DNA of 64,000 nucleotides from Methylacidimicrobium sp. AP8 (GCF_903064525.1 NZ_LR797830.1:1736001-1800000); one strand, 5' to 3'; positions 1 to 11,016 are shown, counted from the first letter of the stretch. The notes: generated from the letters alone by a model not told the origin. Made by a program: numbers and translations.

Positions 1-1450
1 CCCCCAACCCGATGCTATCATGGGTAAAGACATAGACCACCGGCACCCGCATCATGGCGGCGAGCCGGATGGCTGGCCGCATGTAGTCCGAAAAGATCAG
101 GAAGGTTCCGCCATACGGGCGGATTCCTCCGTGAACCGCCATCCCGTTCATGATGGCGCCCATCCCATGCTCGCGGACTCCGTAATGGATATATCCGCCC
201 TCGAAATCTCCCGGCCGGATCGCCTTGACTCCCTTCGGCAGGGTGTTGTTGGACGGGGTCAGATCCGCCGAGCCGCCAAGCAGATAGCCGACCTTCTCGA
301 AGATTCCGTTGAGGACCGCGCCCGAAGCGGCGCGCGTCGCCAGCGGCTTCTCGACTGGGAAGTGCGGCATCCCCTGATCCCATCCCGGCGGCAGGTCGCG
401 GCGCAGGGCCATCTCGAACCGCTCCGCTTCCCGGGGAAACTCCTTCCGGTAGCCGGCTAAGGCCTCCAGCCAGCGGCTCCGCTCGGCCTGCCCTCGCTTG
501 GCCGCAGCACGGAAGAAGCTCCTCACCTCTTCGGGAACATAGAAGGTCTGATCGACCGGAAGACCGAGGCGCGCCTTCGCCAGCTTCACTTCTTCGGCTC
601 CCAAAGGCTCGCCGTGGGCCTTGGCGGTGTTCTCCCGGTTCGGGCTCCCGAAGCCGATGACGGTCCGGCAGGCGATGATGGTCGGCCTCTCCTCCTGGGA
701 GGTGGCCCAGGTCAGCGCCGATTCCACTTCGGAGCGGTCGAGCCCGTTGATTCTCCGGACGTTCCAACCGTAAGCCGCGAAGCGGCCGAGAACATCCTCG
801 CTAAAGGAAAGCGAAGTCGGCCCGTCGATGCTGATGTGGTTGTCGTCGTAGAGCACCACAAGCCGGCCCAGCCGTAGATGGCCGGCAAGGGAAGCCGTCT
901 CGTGGGAAATGCCCTCCTCCAGATCGCCGTCGCTCGCGATCACGAAGGTCCGGTGGCGGACGATCTCGTAGCCCGGCCGGTTATATTTTCCGGCCAGCCA
1001 CCGTTCGGCGAGCGCCATCCCGACCGCGTTGGAGATCCCCTGGCCCAAGGGGCCGGTTGTCGTCTCCACACCCGGGGTGTGGCCGTATTCCGGATGGCCG
1101 GGGGTACGGCTTCCCCACTGGCGGAAGCGCTCGAGCTCCTCGAGCGGTAAATCGAAGCCGCAAAGGTGGAGCAGGCTGTAGAGCAGCATCGATCCGTGTC
1201 CGGCGGAGAGAACGAATCGGTCGCGGTCCGGCCATTGCGGGTCGGCCGGATCGAAGCGCAGGAAGCGGGTCCAGAGAACGACAGCGGCATCGGCCATCCC
1301 CATGGGCATGCCGGGATGGCCAGAATTCGCCTTTTGGACCGCGTCCATCGCCAGACCGCGAATGATGTTGGCAGCGAGCGCGGCCAGACGGTCTTCCTCG
1401 GATGCAGGTGACGAGCTGGGAACAACTGGGGGATTTGTCGTGCTACTCAT
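1..1450 (-). CDS. tkt: Transketolase, C-terminal part cut by the window edge
   Basis: Thiamine-diphosphate enzyme that moves two-carbon units between sugar phosphates; in an autotroph it regenerates ribulose bisphosphate. About 483 codons are visible of a family length near 660-690, and the 3' end lies beyond base 1. Translating the complement gives an N-terminal [10 protein letters not shown] start at 1450, then typical transketolase blocks: [10 protein letters not shown] (substrate and cofactor site), [16 protein letters not shown], a GDLEEG thiamine-diphosphate motif, and [12 protein letters not shown]. The last visible part reads [17 protein letters not shown], inside the pyrimidine-binding domain. 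It follows cbbL-cbbS-cbbX on the same strand, which fits a Calvin cycle role, but a strong promoter in the gap suggests it is also transcribed on its own. The frame is open to the window edge. Confidence 0.95.
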   Translation of the reverse strand, partial: MSSTTNPPVVPSSSPASEEDRLAALAANIIRGLAMDAVQKANSGHPGMPMGMADAAVVLWTRFLRFDPADPQWPDRDRFVLSAGHGSMLLYSLLHLCGFDLPLEELERFRQWGSRTPGHPEYGHTPGVETTTGPLGQGISNAVGMALAERWLAGKYNRPGYEIVRHRTFVIASDGDLEEGISHETASLAGHLRLGRLVVLYDDNHISIDGPTSLSFSEDVLGRFAAYGWNVRRINGLDRSEVESALTWATSQEERPTIIACRTVIGFGSPNRENTAKAHGEPLGAEEVKLAKARLGLPVDQTFYVPEEVRSFFRAAAKRGQAERSRWLEALAGYRKEFPREAERFEMALRRDLPPGWDQGMPHFPVEKPLATRAASGAVLNGIFEKVGYLLGGSADLTPSNNTLPKGVKAIRPGDFEGGYIHYGVREHGMGAIMNGMAVHGGIRPYGGTFLIFSDYMRPAIRLAAMMRVPVVYVFTHDSIGLG

Positions 1451-1628
1451 TTTCCATCCTTTTTCTAGCGAGTTGTTGTTGTCGGCGAGCTGGAGGATCA
1501 GGCTTCGACCGGCGCCGGGCAGGCAAATCGGTGACACCCCCCCTCTTCAGCTCGGAGCAGAACGTTATGCCGAGGAAGCGACCCGCTTAACGCGAGCGTC
1601 GGGCTTGGCCACGGCCCACCGTATCGGC

Positions 1629-1657
1629 CGTATAGCTCCGCCCGCAGGCGGTGTCAA
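1629..1657 (-). promoter_or_regulatory. Sigma70-type promoter for transketolase with a long leader
   Basis: On the minus strand a perfect -35 box TTGACA (1652-1657) is followed after exactly 17 bases by TATACG (1629-1634), five of six matches to the -10 consensus. The predicted start near 1622 leaves an untranslated leader of about 170 bases before the transketolase ATG at 1450. I see a G-run and several short GC stems in the leader but no riboswitch class I recognise. This 250-base gap between cbbX and tkt holds no gene. Confidence 0.7.
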
Positions 1658-1700
1658 GCCGCGGCGGGCTCTTTTCCCAACCTTCCTCGAACGGGTCCGG

Positions 1701-2657
1701 TCACTTCTTTCCGCCCGTTGCGGCCTGCCCCGCTTCCGGCTCCACGAAGACCCGGCTCTGCCGGATATCCGACTCGTCGATCCGCATGAGCTCCTCCGCG
1801 GAAACCTTGCCCCCGGCGGCGACCAACCGGGCAGCCTGCCGCAGCTTGATGCGGTCGATCGCATTGCGCACGCTCCGCGCGTTGGCGAAGAGCGGCTGCT
1901 TCCGCCGGAGCTCGAGGTATTCCCGGAACGCTTTTGCGGCGGGCGGATCGAAAAAGTAGCCCTGCGACCGAACCATCAGCTCTCCGATCGACACCAGCTC
2001 CTCGAAGGTGTAATCGGGGAAGTCGATGTGATGGGCGATGCGGGAACGGAGGCCCGGGTTCGAGGCGAAGAAGGCCGCCATCCGGTCCCGATACCCCGCA
2101 AAAATCACAACCAGGTCGTTGCGATAATCCTCCATCGCCTGCAAAAGAATCGCCACCGCCTCGATCCCATAGTCGCGCTCGCTCTCGGGCCGATAGAGGG
2201 AGTAGGCCTCATCGATGAAGAGAACCCCGCCCATCGCCCGCTTGATCGCCTCCTTGGTCTTCGGGGCGGTATGGCCGACGTACTGGCCGACCAGATCGTC
2301 CCGGGCGGCAACGACCAAGTGGCCTTTCCGCACGTAGCCCAGCCGGTGGAGGATCTTGCCCATCCGCATAGCTACCGTGGTCTTCCCGGTCCCCGGCGAA
2401 CCGGTAAACGACATGTGCAAGGTCGGCGGCTGGGTCTGCAGACCGACGGAGCTCCGCAGCCGCTCCACCAGGAGAAAATCCGCGATCTCCCGAACCCGGC
2501 GCTTGACCGGCTCCAAACCAACGAGCTCGGCGTCGAGTTCGGCCAGAATCTCCTCGACCCCGGAGCCCCCGAGCGCCTGATCGATATCAACCAATCCACC
2601 GCCGGCAGCGGCCGCCAGCGAGGCGGCCGCCTGGGGTGTCTTCCCCTCTTCTTCCAT
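1701..2657 (-). CDS. cbbX: RubisCO activase CbbX (AAA+ protein)
   Basis: Red-type RubisCO activase: an AAA+ ring that uses ATP to pull on the large-subunit C-terminus and release inhibitory sugar phosphates. The 318 residues match the usual CbbX length. Walker A is SPGTGKTT at about 87-94, Walker B is [10 protein letters not shown] with the acid pair at about 149-150, and the sensor region AGYRDRM follows. The start ATG at 2657 lies 23 bases after the end of cbbS, with a GGAGG placed rather far upstream. Its position directly after cbbLS is the normal one for red-type operons in proteobacteria and methylacidiphilal Verrucomicrobia. The family assignment is firm. Confidence 0.96.
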   Translation of the reverse strand: MEEEGKTPQAAASLAAAAGGGLVDIDQALGGSGVEEILAELDAELVGLEPVKRRVREIADFLLVERLRSSVGLQTQPPTLHMSFTGSPGTGKTTVAMRMGKILHRLGYVRKGHLVVAARDDLVGQYVGHTAPKTKEAIKRAMGGVLFIDEAYSLYRPESERDYGIEAVAILLQAMEDYRNDLVVIFAGYRDRMAAFFASNPGLRSRIAHHIDFPDYTFEELVSIGELMVRSQGYFFDPPAAKAFREYLELRRKQPLFANARSVRNAIDRIKLRQAARLVAAGGKVSAEELMRIDESDIRQSRVFVEPEAGQAATGGKK

Positions 2658-2680
2658 GGCTGTCGAGGTTCGCCTCCCTC

Positions 2681-3100
2681 CTAATTATACCGGTGGCCGG
2701 GAGGCTTCTGGGCGGCATAAGGCCGGGCCGTGTAGCGGATCTGCCTGTCCGCGACCTCCATCCGGTCGAGGAAGAACCCCGGCTCCTCCTTCGGCCGCTG
2801 GACCAGGAAGGAGAGCATCGTCGTCTGGTACCCTTGCTGCCGGTTGTAGCCGTTGATCCGAATGTACTCGTGCGGATGGGCCTTCCGGCATTCCGCCAGC
2901 TCGTGCATCACTCCCGCCGCGTCCTTCAAATCGAACATCGGCAGCCCCCACATCTCCCAGTAGACGTTCCGAGGATGCGGGTCGTCGGTGAACTCGATGC
3001 TCACCGCCCACCCGTTGCGCAGGCAGTACTCCACCTGCGCCCGGATCTGCTCGTCGGTGAAATCCGGCAGGTACGAAAAGGTCCCTTGTGTCAGTCTCAT
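2681..3100 (-). CDS. cbbS: RubisCO small subunit, form I red type
   Basis: 139-residue small subunit that caps the L8S8 carboxylase. The protein starts [19 protein letters not shown], the standard opening of red-type (form IC/ID) small subunits, and contains the conserved [14 protein letters not shown] block near residues 43-56. The tail after about residue 100 is extended, as in red-type subunits that form a beta-barrel in the central channel. I chose the ATG at 3100 because it opens the conserved N-terminus and is preceded by AGGAGAAGGAG-like purines. The open frame runs much further upstream in the same phase, but that part lies antisense-like inside cbbL and is not coding. It lies 23 bases after the cbbL stop. 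Confidence 0.96.
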   Translation of the reverse strand: MRLTQGTFSYLPDFTDEQIRAQVEYCLRNGWAVSIEFTDDPHPRNVYWEMWGLPMFDLKDAAGVMHELAECRKAHPHEYIRINGYNRQQGYQTTMLSFLVQRPKEEPGFFLDRMEVADRQIRYTARPYAAQKPPGHRYN

Positions 3101-3123
3101 CGCTTTTTTCTCCTTCTCCTTCC

Positions 3124-4980
<1,857 letters not shown>

Positions 4981-5012
4981 CAGCCGGTCGGAGGGGAGTA
5001 GATCGGAGGAAT

Positions 5013-5342
5013 ATGACTGCAGTAATTCGCGCCGGCGGGAAGCAGTACCGAGCCGAAGAGGGAGCCATCCTCGAAATCGAGCTTCCGCACAAGGGCCTTG
5101 CCGCCGGAGAGAAGGTGACCACAGAAGAGGTTCTCCTCATCGAGACCGACGGCGAAACCCAAGTCGGTACGCCCCGGGTGGCGGGAGCTAGGGCGGTGCT
5201 CGAAGTCCTGGGGGAGATCCGGGCCCCGAAGGTCGTGGCCTTCCGCTACAAGCGCCGCAAGGGTTACCACCGGACGGTAGGCCATCGCCAGCGCCTGGCG
5301 CGCGTACGCGTCGTGGAGATCGCCCTCGACAAGAAAGGATAA
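5013..5342 (+). CDS. rplU: 50S ribosomal protein L21
   Basis: 109-residue 23S rRNA-binding protein of the large subunit. It begins [13 protein letters not shown], a variant of the universal L21 opening, and contains the basic [15 protein letters not shown] block near residues 78-92 that contacts rRNA. A near-perfect Shine-Dalgarno GGAGGAAT stands just before the ATG. It is the first gene of rplU-rpmA-obgE, one of the most conserved bacterial gene orders, and the rpmA start follows eight bases after its stop. Confidence 0.98.
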   Translation: MTAVIRAGGKQYRAEEGAILEIELPHKGLAAGEKVTTEEVLLIETDGETQVGTPRVAGARAVLEVLGEIRAPKVVAFRYKRRKGYHRTVGHRQRLARVRVVEIALDKKG

Positions 5343-5350
5343 CTGAGCGC

Positions 5351-5605
5351 ATGGCACACAAAAAAGGACAGGGAAGCACGCGGAACGGGCGCGACAGCAA
5401 CAGCAAACGCCTGGGAGTAAAGCGCTACGGCGGAGAGCGTGTCCGCAGCGGCAACATCTTAATCCGGCAGCGGGGCAACCGCTTTCACCCGGGAGAAAAC
5501 GTCGGGCAGGGACGCGATTTCACCTTGTTTGCACTGATCGACGGTATCGTGCATTGGGACCGTCGGAACCGTAAGGTGCGCGTCGAGCCCGAGGCTCTTG
5601 CCTGA
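5351..5605 (+). CDS. rpmA: 50S ribosomal protein L27
   Basis: 84-residue ribosomal protein whose N-terminal tail reaches the peptidyl transferase centre. The sequence [19 protein letters not shown] is diagnostic; the N-terminus begins directly with the mature AHKK, so no cleaved leader of the Firmicutes type is present. Next come the [10 protein letters not shown] and [10 protein letters not shown] blocks. It lies eight bases after rplU and slightly overlaps the longest open frame of obgE, though the real obgE start is 65 bases downstream. Confidence 0.98.
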   Translation: MAHKKGQGSTRNGRDSNSKRLGVKRYGGERVRSGNILIRQRGNRFHPGENVGQGRDFTLFALIDGIVHWDRRNRKVRVEPEALA

Positions 5606-5669
5606 AAGCGGCCGGCACCGCGTCCTAGCGATCGGCTTGCGCGCCCGGCGGGCGGGGACGGAGAATCCC

Positions 5670-6755
5670 ATGTTTGTCGACCGAGTGAGGATTTTCGCAA
5701 AGGCGGGAGACGGCGGTCGCGGGTGCGTAAGCTTCCGGAGGGCTCCTCATGAGCCGCGTGGCGGCCCGGACGGGGGCGACGGAGGGAAGGGAGGAGACGT
5801 CGTGCTCGTCCTCGATCCGCATCGTGACGATCTCTCGCATCTCTTGCTCTCCCCCCACCAGATCGCTCCGAACGGACGGCCGGGCATGGGTGCGACCAAG
5901 GCCGGGCGCAAGGGGCCCGACCTCGTTCTGCCGGTCCCGCCCGGCACGGTGGTGAGCCGGATCCGCAGCGCACCGGAGCGGGGATCCAAGCTCCTCCCCC
6001 TGCCGGCGCATGATGCGGAGCTCGATCGGGTCGTCGACATGGCGCCGCCGATCGAGCGGTTCGTTCTCTGCCGCGGAGGCCGCGGCGGATGGGGCAATTG
6101 GCACTTCCGCGGCCCTCGGAATCAGGCTCCTCGGCATGCCGATCCCGGCCGACCGGGGGAGTCCGGGCAATTCGTGCTCGAGCTCAAGCTGCTTGCCGAC
6201 GTCGGGCTCGTCGGGTTTCCGAACGCGGGGAAATCGAGCTTGCTGCGCCGGCTCACCTCGGCAGAGCCGAAGGTTGCCGACTACCCCTTCACCACACTTG
6301 CGCCGATGGTCGGCGTCCTCGAATGGCCCGACGGCTTTCGGCTCACCGTAGCGGACATTCCCGGATTGATCCGGGATGCGCACCTCGGAAAAGGGCTCGG
6401 AGACGAATTTCTCCGCCATGTCGAGCGGTGCCGGCTCTTGCTTATGGTCCTCGACCTCTCCGGAGCCAAGCCGATGGACGATTTCCTTCTGTTGCGGCGA
6501 GAGCTGGAGTCCTACGGCCGCGGGCTTTCCGAGCGGCCGTTCTTGATCGTGGGGAACAAGACCGACTTGCCGAGAGCGCGGCGGGCCGCCGTGCGCTCCA
6601 CCCGCGCCGACGGAAGCAACCTCGTTCTTGTCTCGGCCTTAACCGGAGAGGGTATCACCGAACTCATCTCCGCGTTGCGAAAAGAGCTGACTCGGAACCC
6701 TCGCCAGGCGCCTTGCGCCGCAGCCGCCAGCCTATCGGCCCAGGACAGCGAATGA
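5670..6755 (+). CDS. obgE: GTPase Obg/CgtA, ribosome assembly
   Basis: 361-residue GTPase that binds the 50S subunit and couples ribosome assembly to nutrient status. The N-terminal Obg fold (about 1-158) shows its glycine-rich signature (AKAGDGGRGCVSF, GGDGGKGGDV). The G domain follows with G1 GFPNAGKSS, G3 DIPGLI, G4 NKTD and G5 SAL. The open frame extends 24 codons upstream, but I take the ATG at 5670: it starts the conserved MFVDRV opening and has GGAG six bases before it. Two residues inside the Obg fold region differ from the consensus FRREK (FRRAP here). Its stop overlaps the next start in an ATGA arrangement. Confidence 0.96.
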   Translation: MFVDRVRIFAKAGDGGRGCVSFRRAPHEPRGGPDGGDGGKGGDVVLVLDPHRDDLSHLLLSPHQIAPNGRPGMGATKAGRKGPDLVLPVPPGTVVSRIRSAPERGSKLLPLPAHDAELDRVVDMAPPIERFVLCRGGRGGWGNWHFRGPRNQAPRHADPGRPGESGQFVLELKLLADVGLVGFPNAGKSSLLRRLTSAEPKVADYPFTTLAPMVGVLEWPDGFRLTVADIPGLIRDAHLGKGLGDEFLRHVERCRLLLMVLDLSGAKPMDDFLLLRRELESYGRGLSERPFLIVGNKTDLPRARRAAVRSTRADGSNLVLVSALTGEGITELISALRKELTRNPRQAPCAAAASLSAQDSE

Positions 6756-7105
6756 AAGAGGTCGCCCGGTGGCTGATCATCTATGGGCTGGGACTTGTCG
6801 CTCTGGGGACCACCGGGTACCTCTCCAATCCGAAAAAGGCGAAGACCGCCCTCTACTCCGGGGGAGGCTTCGGAGTCATCACGATCTGCCTCGGCATCCT
6901 GACCCGCCGCGGGGTCTCCTGGGCCTTGCCGACAGCCTTTCTCCTGGTAGCGCTCTTTTCCCTTCTCTTAATATGGAGATCGACCGTCGTCTGGAAAGCG
7001 GTCGCGGCTGGAGAAAGAAGAAAGACGTTCGTGGGGGCGCTGCTTGCGCTGATGCTTCTTTTTTCGATCATCCTGCTCCCATACCTCTTTCTCGCTTGGC
7101 CTTGA
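6752..7105 (+). CDS. Small TMEM14-like integral membrane protein
   Basis: 117 residues with about four predicted membrane segments (roughly 6-22, 36-52, 57-75, 92-113). The stretch GYLSNPKKAKTALYSGGGFG resembles the loop-helix signature of the TMEM14/UPF0136 family, small membrane proteins of unknown bacterial function. The ATG overlaps the obgE stop (ATGA), so translation is probably coupled to obgE. The resemblance is by eye and the family assignment is tentative. The C-terminus meets the convergent yraN gene after 23 bases. Confidence 0.7.
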   Translation: MKEVARWLIIYGLGLVALGTTGYLSNPKKAKTALYSGGGFGVITICLGILTRRGVSWALPTAFLLVALFSLLLIWRSTVVWKAVAAGERRKTFVGALLALMLLFSIILLPYLFLAWP

Positions 7106-7128
7106 GCAAGTTCTCCGGAAAGCGCCGG

Positions 7129-7524
7129 TCAGAGGCTAGGCGGACCGAAGGCATCCGGCAGGTGCCGCAGCTGCGCTTTTCCCGGCGCCCGCACGAGCAC
7201 CTCGACAATGTCGAAGCGGTAGGTGATGTCGGCTCGTCCCAACTCTTCCAGATAGCTGTAGGCGGCCCGCACCAGGCGCGCCCGTTTTCCGGCATCGACC
7301 GCCTCAAACGGTTCTCCATGGTTCGTCGAGCTCCTGGCCTTCACCTCGACGAAGACGAGGATGCTCCCATCCCGGCAGACAAGATCGATCTCCCCTCCCC
7401 CGATCCGCACGTTGCGCAGCAAAACCCGGTAGCCCTTGCGGCGCAGGAACCGGGCGGCTTCCCGCTCGCCCCACTTTCCCAGGTCGAGCTCCCACGGCCG
7501 CGATCGTGGGAAGAGCCGGCGCAT
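7129..7524 (-). CDS. yraN: YraN family (UPF0102) nuclease-like protein
   Basis: 131-residue member of the YraN/UPF0102 family, which has a restriction-endonuclease-like fold and no settled function. The core is visible: GEREAARFLRRKGY, NVRIGGGEIDLV and LVFVEVKAR, carrying the E-D-EVK residues of the nuclease fold. I start at the ATG at 7524, two bases after the rnhB stop, because the upstream part of the open frame overlaps rnhB and has no family similarity. No Shine-Dalgarno is visible, so translation is likely coupled to rnhB. The rnhB-yraN pairing at the end of the rplS operon is common in bacteria. Confidence 0.9.
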   Translation of the reverse strand: MRRLFPRSRPWELDLGKWGEREAARFLRRKGYRVLLRNVRIGGGEIDLVCRDGSILVFVEVKARSSTNHGEPFEAVDAGKRARLVRAAYSYLEELGRADITYRFDIVEVLVRAPGKAQLRHLPDAFGPPSL

Positions 7525-7526
7525 GT

Positions 7527-8207
7527 TCAGGCGCCGCGGTCCCACGGGAGATCGGGCGACCAATCCGCGGAGAGCCGGCCGAGGAAGCTGCGCCGGTGAA
7601 TGGGAGTGGGGCCGTGACGCCGTAGCGCCTCCCAATGGCGCGCCGTCCCGTAGCCCTTGTGGCGGGCGAAGCCGAAGCGCGGGTGCTCCTGATCGATCTC
7701 GGCCATCCACTGGTCGCGCCTGACCTTAGCCAGGATCGAAGCCGCGGCGATGCAAGCGCACCGGCCGTCACCGCCGACGACCGTGAGGACAGGGACGTCC
7801 AGAGGCGGAGCCTCCCGCCCGTCCACCAGCACGATTCCCGGCCTCCGGGCCAAGGCGAGAACGGCTCGGGACATCGCGAGCATACTCGCCCCAAGGATGT
7901 TCCAGCGATCGATCTCCTCCACGGCGGCGAAACCGACCCCGTAGGCGACGCCCGGCAAGCCTACGATCCAGCGGTAGACTTCGGAACGGCACCGGGCATC
8001 GAGCCGCTTGGAATCGTCTAGCTTCGGATGGAGCCGGATCGCCGGAGGCAGCATCACCGCCGCGGCGACGACGGGGCCCGCCAGGGAGCCGCGGCCGACT
8101 TCGTCCACGCCCGCAGCGGGCTCCAAGCCTTGCCCGGCCAGCATCCGCTCGAGCCGCCGGTCTACTCCCCGAGCTCTCGATCGGGACGCCGGCGCCGCCT
8201 TCCGCAC
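7527..8207 (-). CDS. rnhB: Ribonuclease HII
   Basis: Type 2 RNase H that removes RNA primers and single ribonucleotides from DNA hybrids. The catalytic acids are in AGVDEVGRGSLAGP, and the family blocks DDSKRL, ASILAKVRRD and HKGYGT follow. The start is uncertain. A GTG at 8207 gives 226 residues and keeps the helix before GVDE (RRLERMLAGQG) intact, as in most homologues. The ATG at 8144 lies inside that helix and would give 205 residues. Neither has a clear Shine-Dalgarno. The much longer open frame upstream overlaps rplS and is not real. A second type 2 enzyme, RNase HIII, is encoded at 30.2 kb. Confidence 0.93.
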   Translation of the reverse strand: MRKAAPASRSRARGVDRRLERMLAGQGLEPAAGVDEVGRGSLAGPVVAAAVMLPPAIRLHPKLDDSKRLDARCRSEVYRWIVGLPGVAYGVGFAAVEEIDRWNILGASMLAMSRAVLALARRPGIVLVDGREAPPLDVPVLTVVGGDGRCACIAAASILAKVRRDQWMAEIDQEHPRFGFARHKGYGTARHWEALRRHGPTPIHRRSFLGRLSADWSPDLPWDRGA

Positions 8208-8301
8208 CGAATCAGTATGCGGTTCGCGCCGTTCCGGAGCAAGCCCGGAGCGGATGGGAGAAAAAGGAAAGAGGGAAGGGAAAGGCCGGAAGGCCCGCCG
8301 C

Positions 8302-8640
8302 CTATCTCCGCCCCAGGACGGCATCTTTGCCCTTCCTGCTCCGCAGATAGTAGAGCTTGGCCCGCCGCACCTTTGCGCTCCGTTCCACCTCGATCTTTTC
8401 GATCCAAGGGGAGTGGAGGCGATAGATGCGCTCGATTCCTTCCCCGTAGCTGAGCCGGCGAACGGTGAACGCAGCATGAATTCCCCGTCCCTTGCGAGCG
8501 ATCACGATCCCCGTAAAGACCTGAATGCGCTCCTTGTCGCCCTCGCGAATGCGCGAGTGCACCCGCACGGTATCGCCGACCGCAAAGCGGGGAAGCTCTT
8601 TCTTGAGCTGCTCCTGCTCAATCCGCTCGATCACGTTCAT
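8302..8640 (-). CDS. rplS: 50S ribosomal protein L19
   Basis: 112-residue protein at the 30S-50S interface. Recognised by the N-terminal [17 protein letters not shown] block, [14 protein letters not shown], and the C-terminal [16 protein letters not shown]. Its start overlaps the 3' end of trmD by 23 bases, suggesting coupled translation. The Shine-Dalgarno AAAGGAAAGAG lies inside trmD just before the ATG at 8640. Operon order ffh-rpsP-trmD-rplS; the usual rimM between rpsP and trmD is absent here. Confidence 0.97.
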   Translation of the reverse strand: MNVIERIEQEQLKKELPRFAVGDTVRVHSRIREGDKERIQVFTGIVIARKGRGIHAAFTVRRLSYGEGIERIYRLHSPWIEKIEVERSAKVRRAKLYYLRSRKGKDAVLGRR

Positions 8641-9334
8641 GGCTCTTTCCTTTTTCTTTCTTCTCCCACAAATCCGCTCTCACACGCCGGGTCTTCTCCT
8701 CGGCCATGCGCAGGCGCCATCGCCGGATCGCTTCGTGATCCCCGGAGAGGAGGATTTCCGGCACCCCCAACCCACGGAAGAGGGCGGGCCGAGTATATTG
8801 CGGACCCTCAAGCAGAGCATCTTCGAACGATTCCTGCAATACCGATTCCGCATTTCCCAAGACGCCGGGAAGCAGACGAGCGACCGCGTCGATAATGGCG
8901 AGCGCGGCCACAGCTCCGTTGGCCACGACAAAATCTCCGATCGAAATCTCCTCATCGACCCAATGGTCGATCACCCGCTGATCGACCCCTTCGTAATGGC
9001 CGCAGACGAAAATCAGCCGGGAAGCGCGCGAAAACTCCCAGGCCATCGCTTGATCGAAGGTCCTTCCTCCCGGCGAAAGGAGCAGGACGCGCGCCTTCTC
9101 CGCCATCGCTTGGACCGCCTCGATGGCTTCGACCAGCGGCTCACACTTGAGCACCATTCCCGGTCCGCCGCCATAGGGTCGATCATCCACGGTCTTGTGC
9201 CGATCGCGGGCATAGTCGCGCAACTGGTGGACCCGAAGGACCAGCTGGCCGCTCCCGATCGCCCTTCCCAGTATGCTCTCCCGCGCCGCCGCCTCCAGGA
9301 GCGCGGGGAACAGGGTGATGACATCGATCCGCAC
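8618..9334 (-). CDS. trmD: tRNA (guanine-N1-)-methyltransferase
   Basis: SPOUT methyltransferase that makes m1G37 in tRNAs and prevents +1 frameshifts. The knot region is present: [38 protein letters not shown] and [13 protein letters not shown] place the start at GTG 9334 ([10 protein letters not shown], the conserved opening) because it is preceded by the strong GGGGGGGAGAG; an in-frame TTG/ATG extension reaching 9466 overlaps rpsP and has no family similarity. That gives 238 residues, the usual length. The gene overlaps rplS by 23 bases and lies 26 bases after rpsP. Confidence 0.96.
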   Translation of the reverse strand: MRIDVITLFPALLEAAARESILGRAIGSGQLVLRVHQLRDYARDRHKTVDDRPYGGGPGMVLKCEPLVEAIEAVQAMAEKARVLLLSPGGRTFDQAMAWEFSRASRLIFVCGHYEGVDQRVIDHWVDEEISIGDFVVANGAVAALAIIDAVARLLPGVLGNAESVLQESFEDALLEGPQYTRPALFRGLGVPEILLSGDHEAIRRWRLRMAEEKTRRVRADLWEKKEKGKSHERDRAD

Positions 9335-9360
9335 GACTCTCCCCCCCCCGCGAGAAAGGG

Positions 9361-9639
9361 TCACGACGCCGCCGGGGAGTCTCCTTTCCGCGCGGTAGGT
9401 GCGCGCTGAGCCGTCTTCACGATGTGCGCAACGGTCTCGCTCATTTGCGCTCCCTGCTGTCTCCAAAATTCGATCCGGTCGAGCTTCACCTGAACCCCGC
9501 CTTCCTTCAGGAACGGATCATAGGTTCCGACCGCCTCCAGGAACTTGCCGTCCCGGGCTGCACGCCGGTCGGCGACGACAATGCGAAAAAAGGGCCGGTT
9601 CCTGCGCCCTTCTCTCCGTAAACGAACGACCACTGCCAT
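9361..9639 (-). CDS. rpsP: 30S ribosomal protein S16
   Basis: 92-residue small-subunit protein. It opens MAVVVRLRREGRRNRPFFRIVVAD, a close variant of the S16 consensus, followed by FLEAVGTYDP and the RIEFWRQQGAQMSETV helix. It lies between ffh and trmD, in the standard place. The ATG at 9639 has an AAGAGAGG Shine-Dalgarno. Confidence 0.97.
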   Translation of the reverse strand: MAVVVRLRREGRRNRPFFRIVVADRRAARDGKFLEAVGTYDPFLKEGGVQVKLDRIEFWRQQGAQMSETVAHIVKTAQRAPTARKGDSPAAS

Positions 9640-9663
9640 ATGCCTCTCTTTCTTCCTTGCTCT

Positions 9664-10992
9664 TCATCCGGATCGGGCGCCGGGGAAGCCGAATTTCGAC
9701 CAGCCCCTACCCTCTCCCTTGGAAAGTTTCCGCATCATCTTCCGCGTCGCATCGAACTTGCGCAACAGATCGTTGACATCGCTGACCTGCGTTCCGCTCC
9801 CGCGCGCGATCCGCAGCCGCCGCCGTCCGTTGAGGATCTCCGGCCGGCGGCGCTCTTCGGGCGTCATCGAGAGGATGATCGCCTCGATTCTCTTGATCCT
9901 CTTCTCGTCGACCTTGACCGCTTCCTTGCCGGGAAAGCCCGGCAGGAGCCCCAATATGCTCTCCAGAGGGCCCATCTTCTTCAGGAGCCGGAGCTGCGCG
10001 AGGAAATCCTGCAGGGTGAATTCGTTGCTTTTGAGCCGCTTGGCCACCTCTTCCATCGATTGGGCATCGATTTCCGACTGCACCCGATCGACCAGCGCCA
10101 CGATGTCTCCCATCCCCAGAAGCCTTCCGACGAATCGCTCGGGCACGAAGGGCTGCAACGCGTCCGGCTTTTCTCCCACGCCGAGGAACTTGATCGGGAT
10201 GCCGGTCACCTGCTGGATCGAGAGGGCCGCGCCACCCCGGGCGTCTCCGTCGGCTCTCGACAGAACCAAGCCGGTAATGGGCACTCGGGCGGCAAAGGCC
10301 TCCGCCACCCGTACCGCCGCCTGGCCGGTCGCCGCATCCACGACCAAGAGCGACTCCCCCGGCTCCCAAATCCCGGCCACGGCGGCCAGCTCCTCGAGCA
10401 GTACGCCATCGACATCCAGACGGCCGGCGGCATCAAAGATCAGGACATCGACTCTTTCCCGCTCGCCGCGCGCCCGCCCTTCTCGGACGACCGTCTCGAG
10501 CGCGGTTCCCTCCGGCCACGCATAGACGGGAACCTGGATCTGCTCGCCGAGCCGCTCGAGCTGCTCCCGGGCGGCGGGCCGGGTCAAATCTCCGGCGACC
10601 ATGGCAACTTTCTGCCGTTGCTTCCGAAACCAGAGCGCCAGCTTGGCGGCCGTCGTGGTCTTCCCCGAGCCGTTGAGCCCGCAGAGGAGAATGCGGAGGG
10701 GACGCTCGCGCCGGATCTCCCGCACGCCCTCGCCGAGAAGGCGCACCAGCTCGTCGTGGAAGATCTTGATGAACTGATCCCCGGGCCGAATGCTGGCCAG
10801 CACTTCCCGCCCGAGCGCCCGCTTCTGGATCTCCTCGCAGAGCCTCTTGGCCACCGGATAATGGACGTCCGCGGCGAGCAGGGCGAGGCGGATCTCGCGG
10901 AGCGCGTCGGCAACGTTTGACTCGGAAAGCTTCCCGTATCCCCGAAGGTTGCGGAAGACCGATTCGAGCTTTTTCTGGAGGAGTTCGAGCAT
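9664..10992 (-). CDS. ffh: Signal recognition particle protein Ffh (SRP54)
   Basis: GTPase of the signal recognition particle, targeting nascent membrane proteins to FtsY and SecYEG. 442 residues: N domain (1-95), G domain with GLNGSGKTT (about 105-113), DAAGRL, and a methionine-bearing M domain from about 300 with the FTLQDFLAQLRLLKKMGPL linker and SMTPEERR. Two G-domain motifs are slightly off consensus: DAAGRL for DTAGRL, and LSRADGDARGG where TKLDGDARGG is usual, so the guanine-specificity lysine of TKxD is replaced by arginine. The start lies 24 bases after the pafA stop, so the proteasome operon runs straight into the SRP operon. Confidence 0.97.
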   Translation of the reverse strand: MLELLQKKLESVFRNLRGYGKLSESNVADALREIRLALLAADVHYPVAKRLCEEIQKRALGREVLASIRPGDQFIKIFHDELVRLLGEGVREIRRERPLRILLCGLNGSGKTTTAAKLALWFRKQRQKVAMVAGDLTRPAAREQLERLGEQIQVPVYAWPEGTALETVVREGRARGERERVDVLIFDAAGRLDVDGVLLEELAAVAGIWEPGESLLVVDAATGQAAVRVAEAFAARVPITGLVLSRADGDARGGAALSIQQVTGIPIKFLGVGEKPDALQPFVPERFVGRLLGMGDIVALVDRVQSEIDAQSMEEVAKRLKSNEFTLQDFLAQLRLLKKMGPLESILGLLPGFPGKEAVKVDEKRIKRIEAIILSMTPEERRRPEILNGRRRLRIARGSGTQVSDVNDLLRKFDATRKMMRKLSKGEGRGWSKFGFPGARSG

Positions 10993-11016
10993 ACGAGGAG
11001 CCGGGCCGGCCGGGAG

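Noticed and set aside
1451-1628. The transketolase leader as a tRNA, 6S or SRP RNA gene
   Set aside because: I tried cloverleaf and SRP-core (GGAAG/GCAGCC) readings on both strands; none gave consistent stems.
1302-2684. Long plus-strand open frame (460 codons) opposite cbbX
   Set aside because: It is antisense to a clear CbbX gene, has no recognisable motif, and long antisense frames are expected in GC-rich DNA with strong third-position bias.
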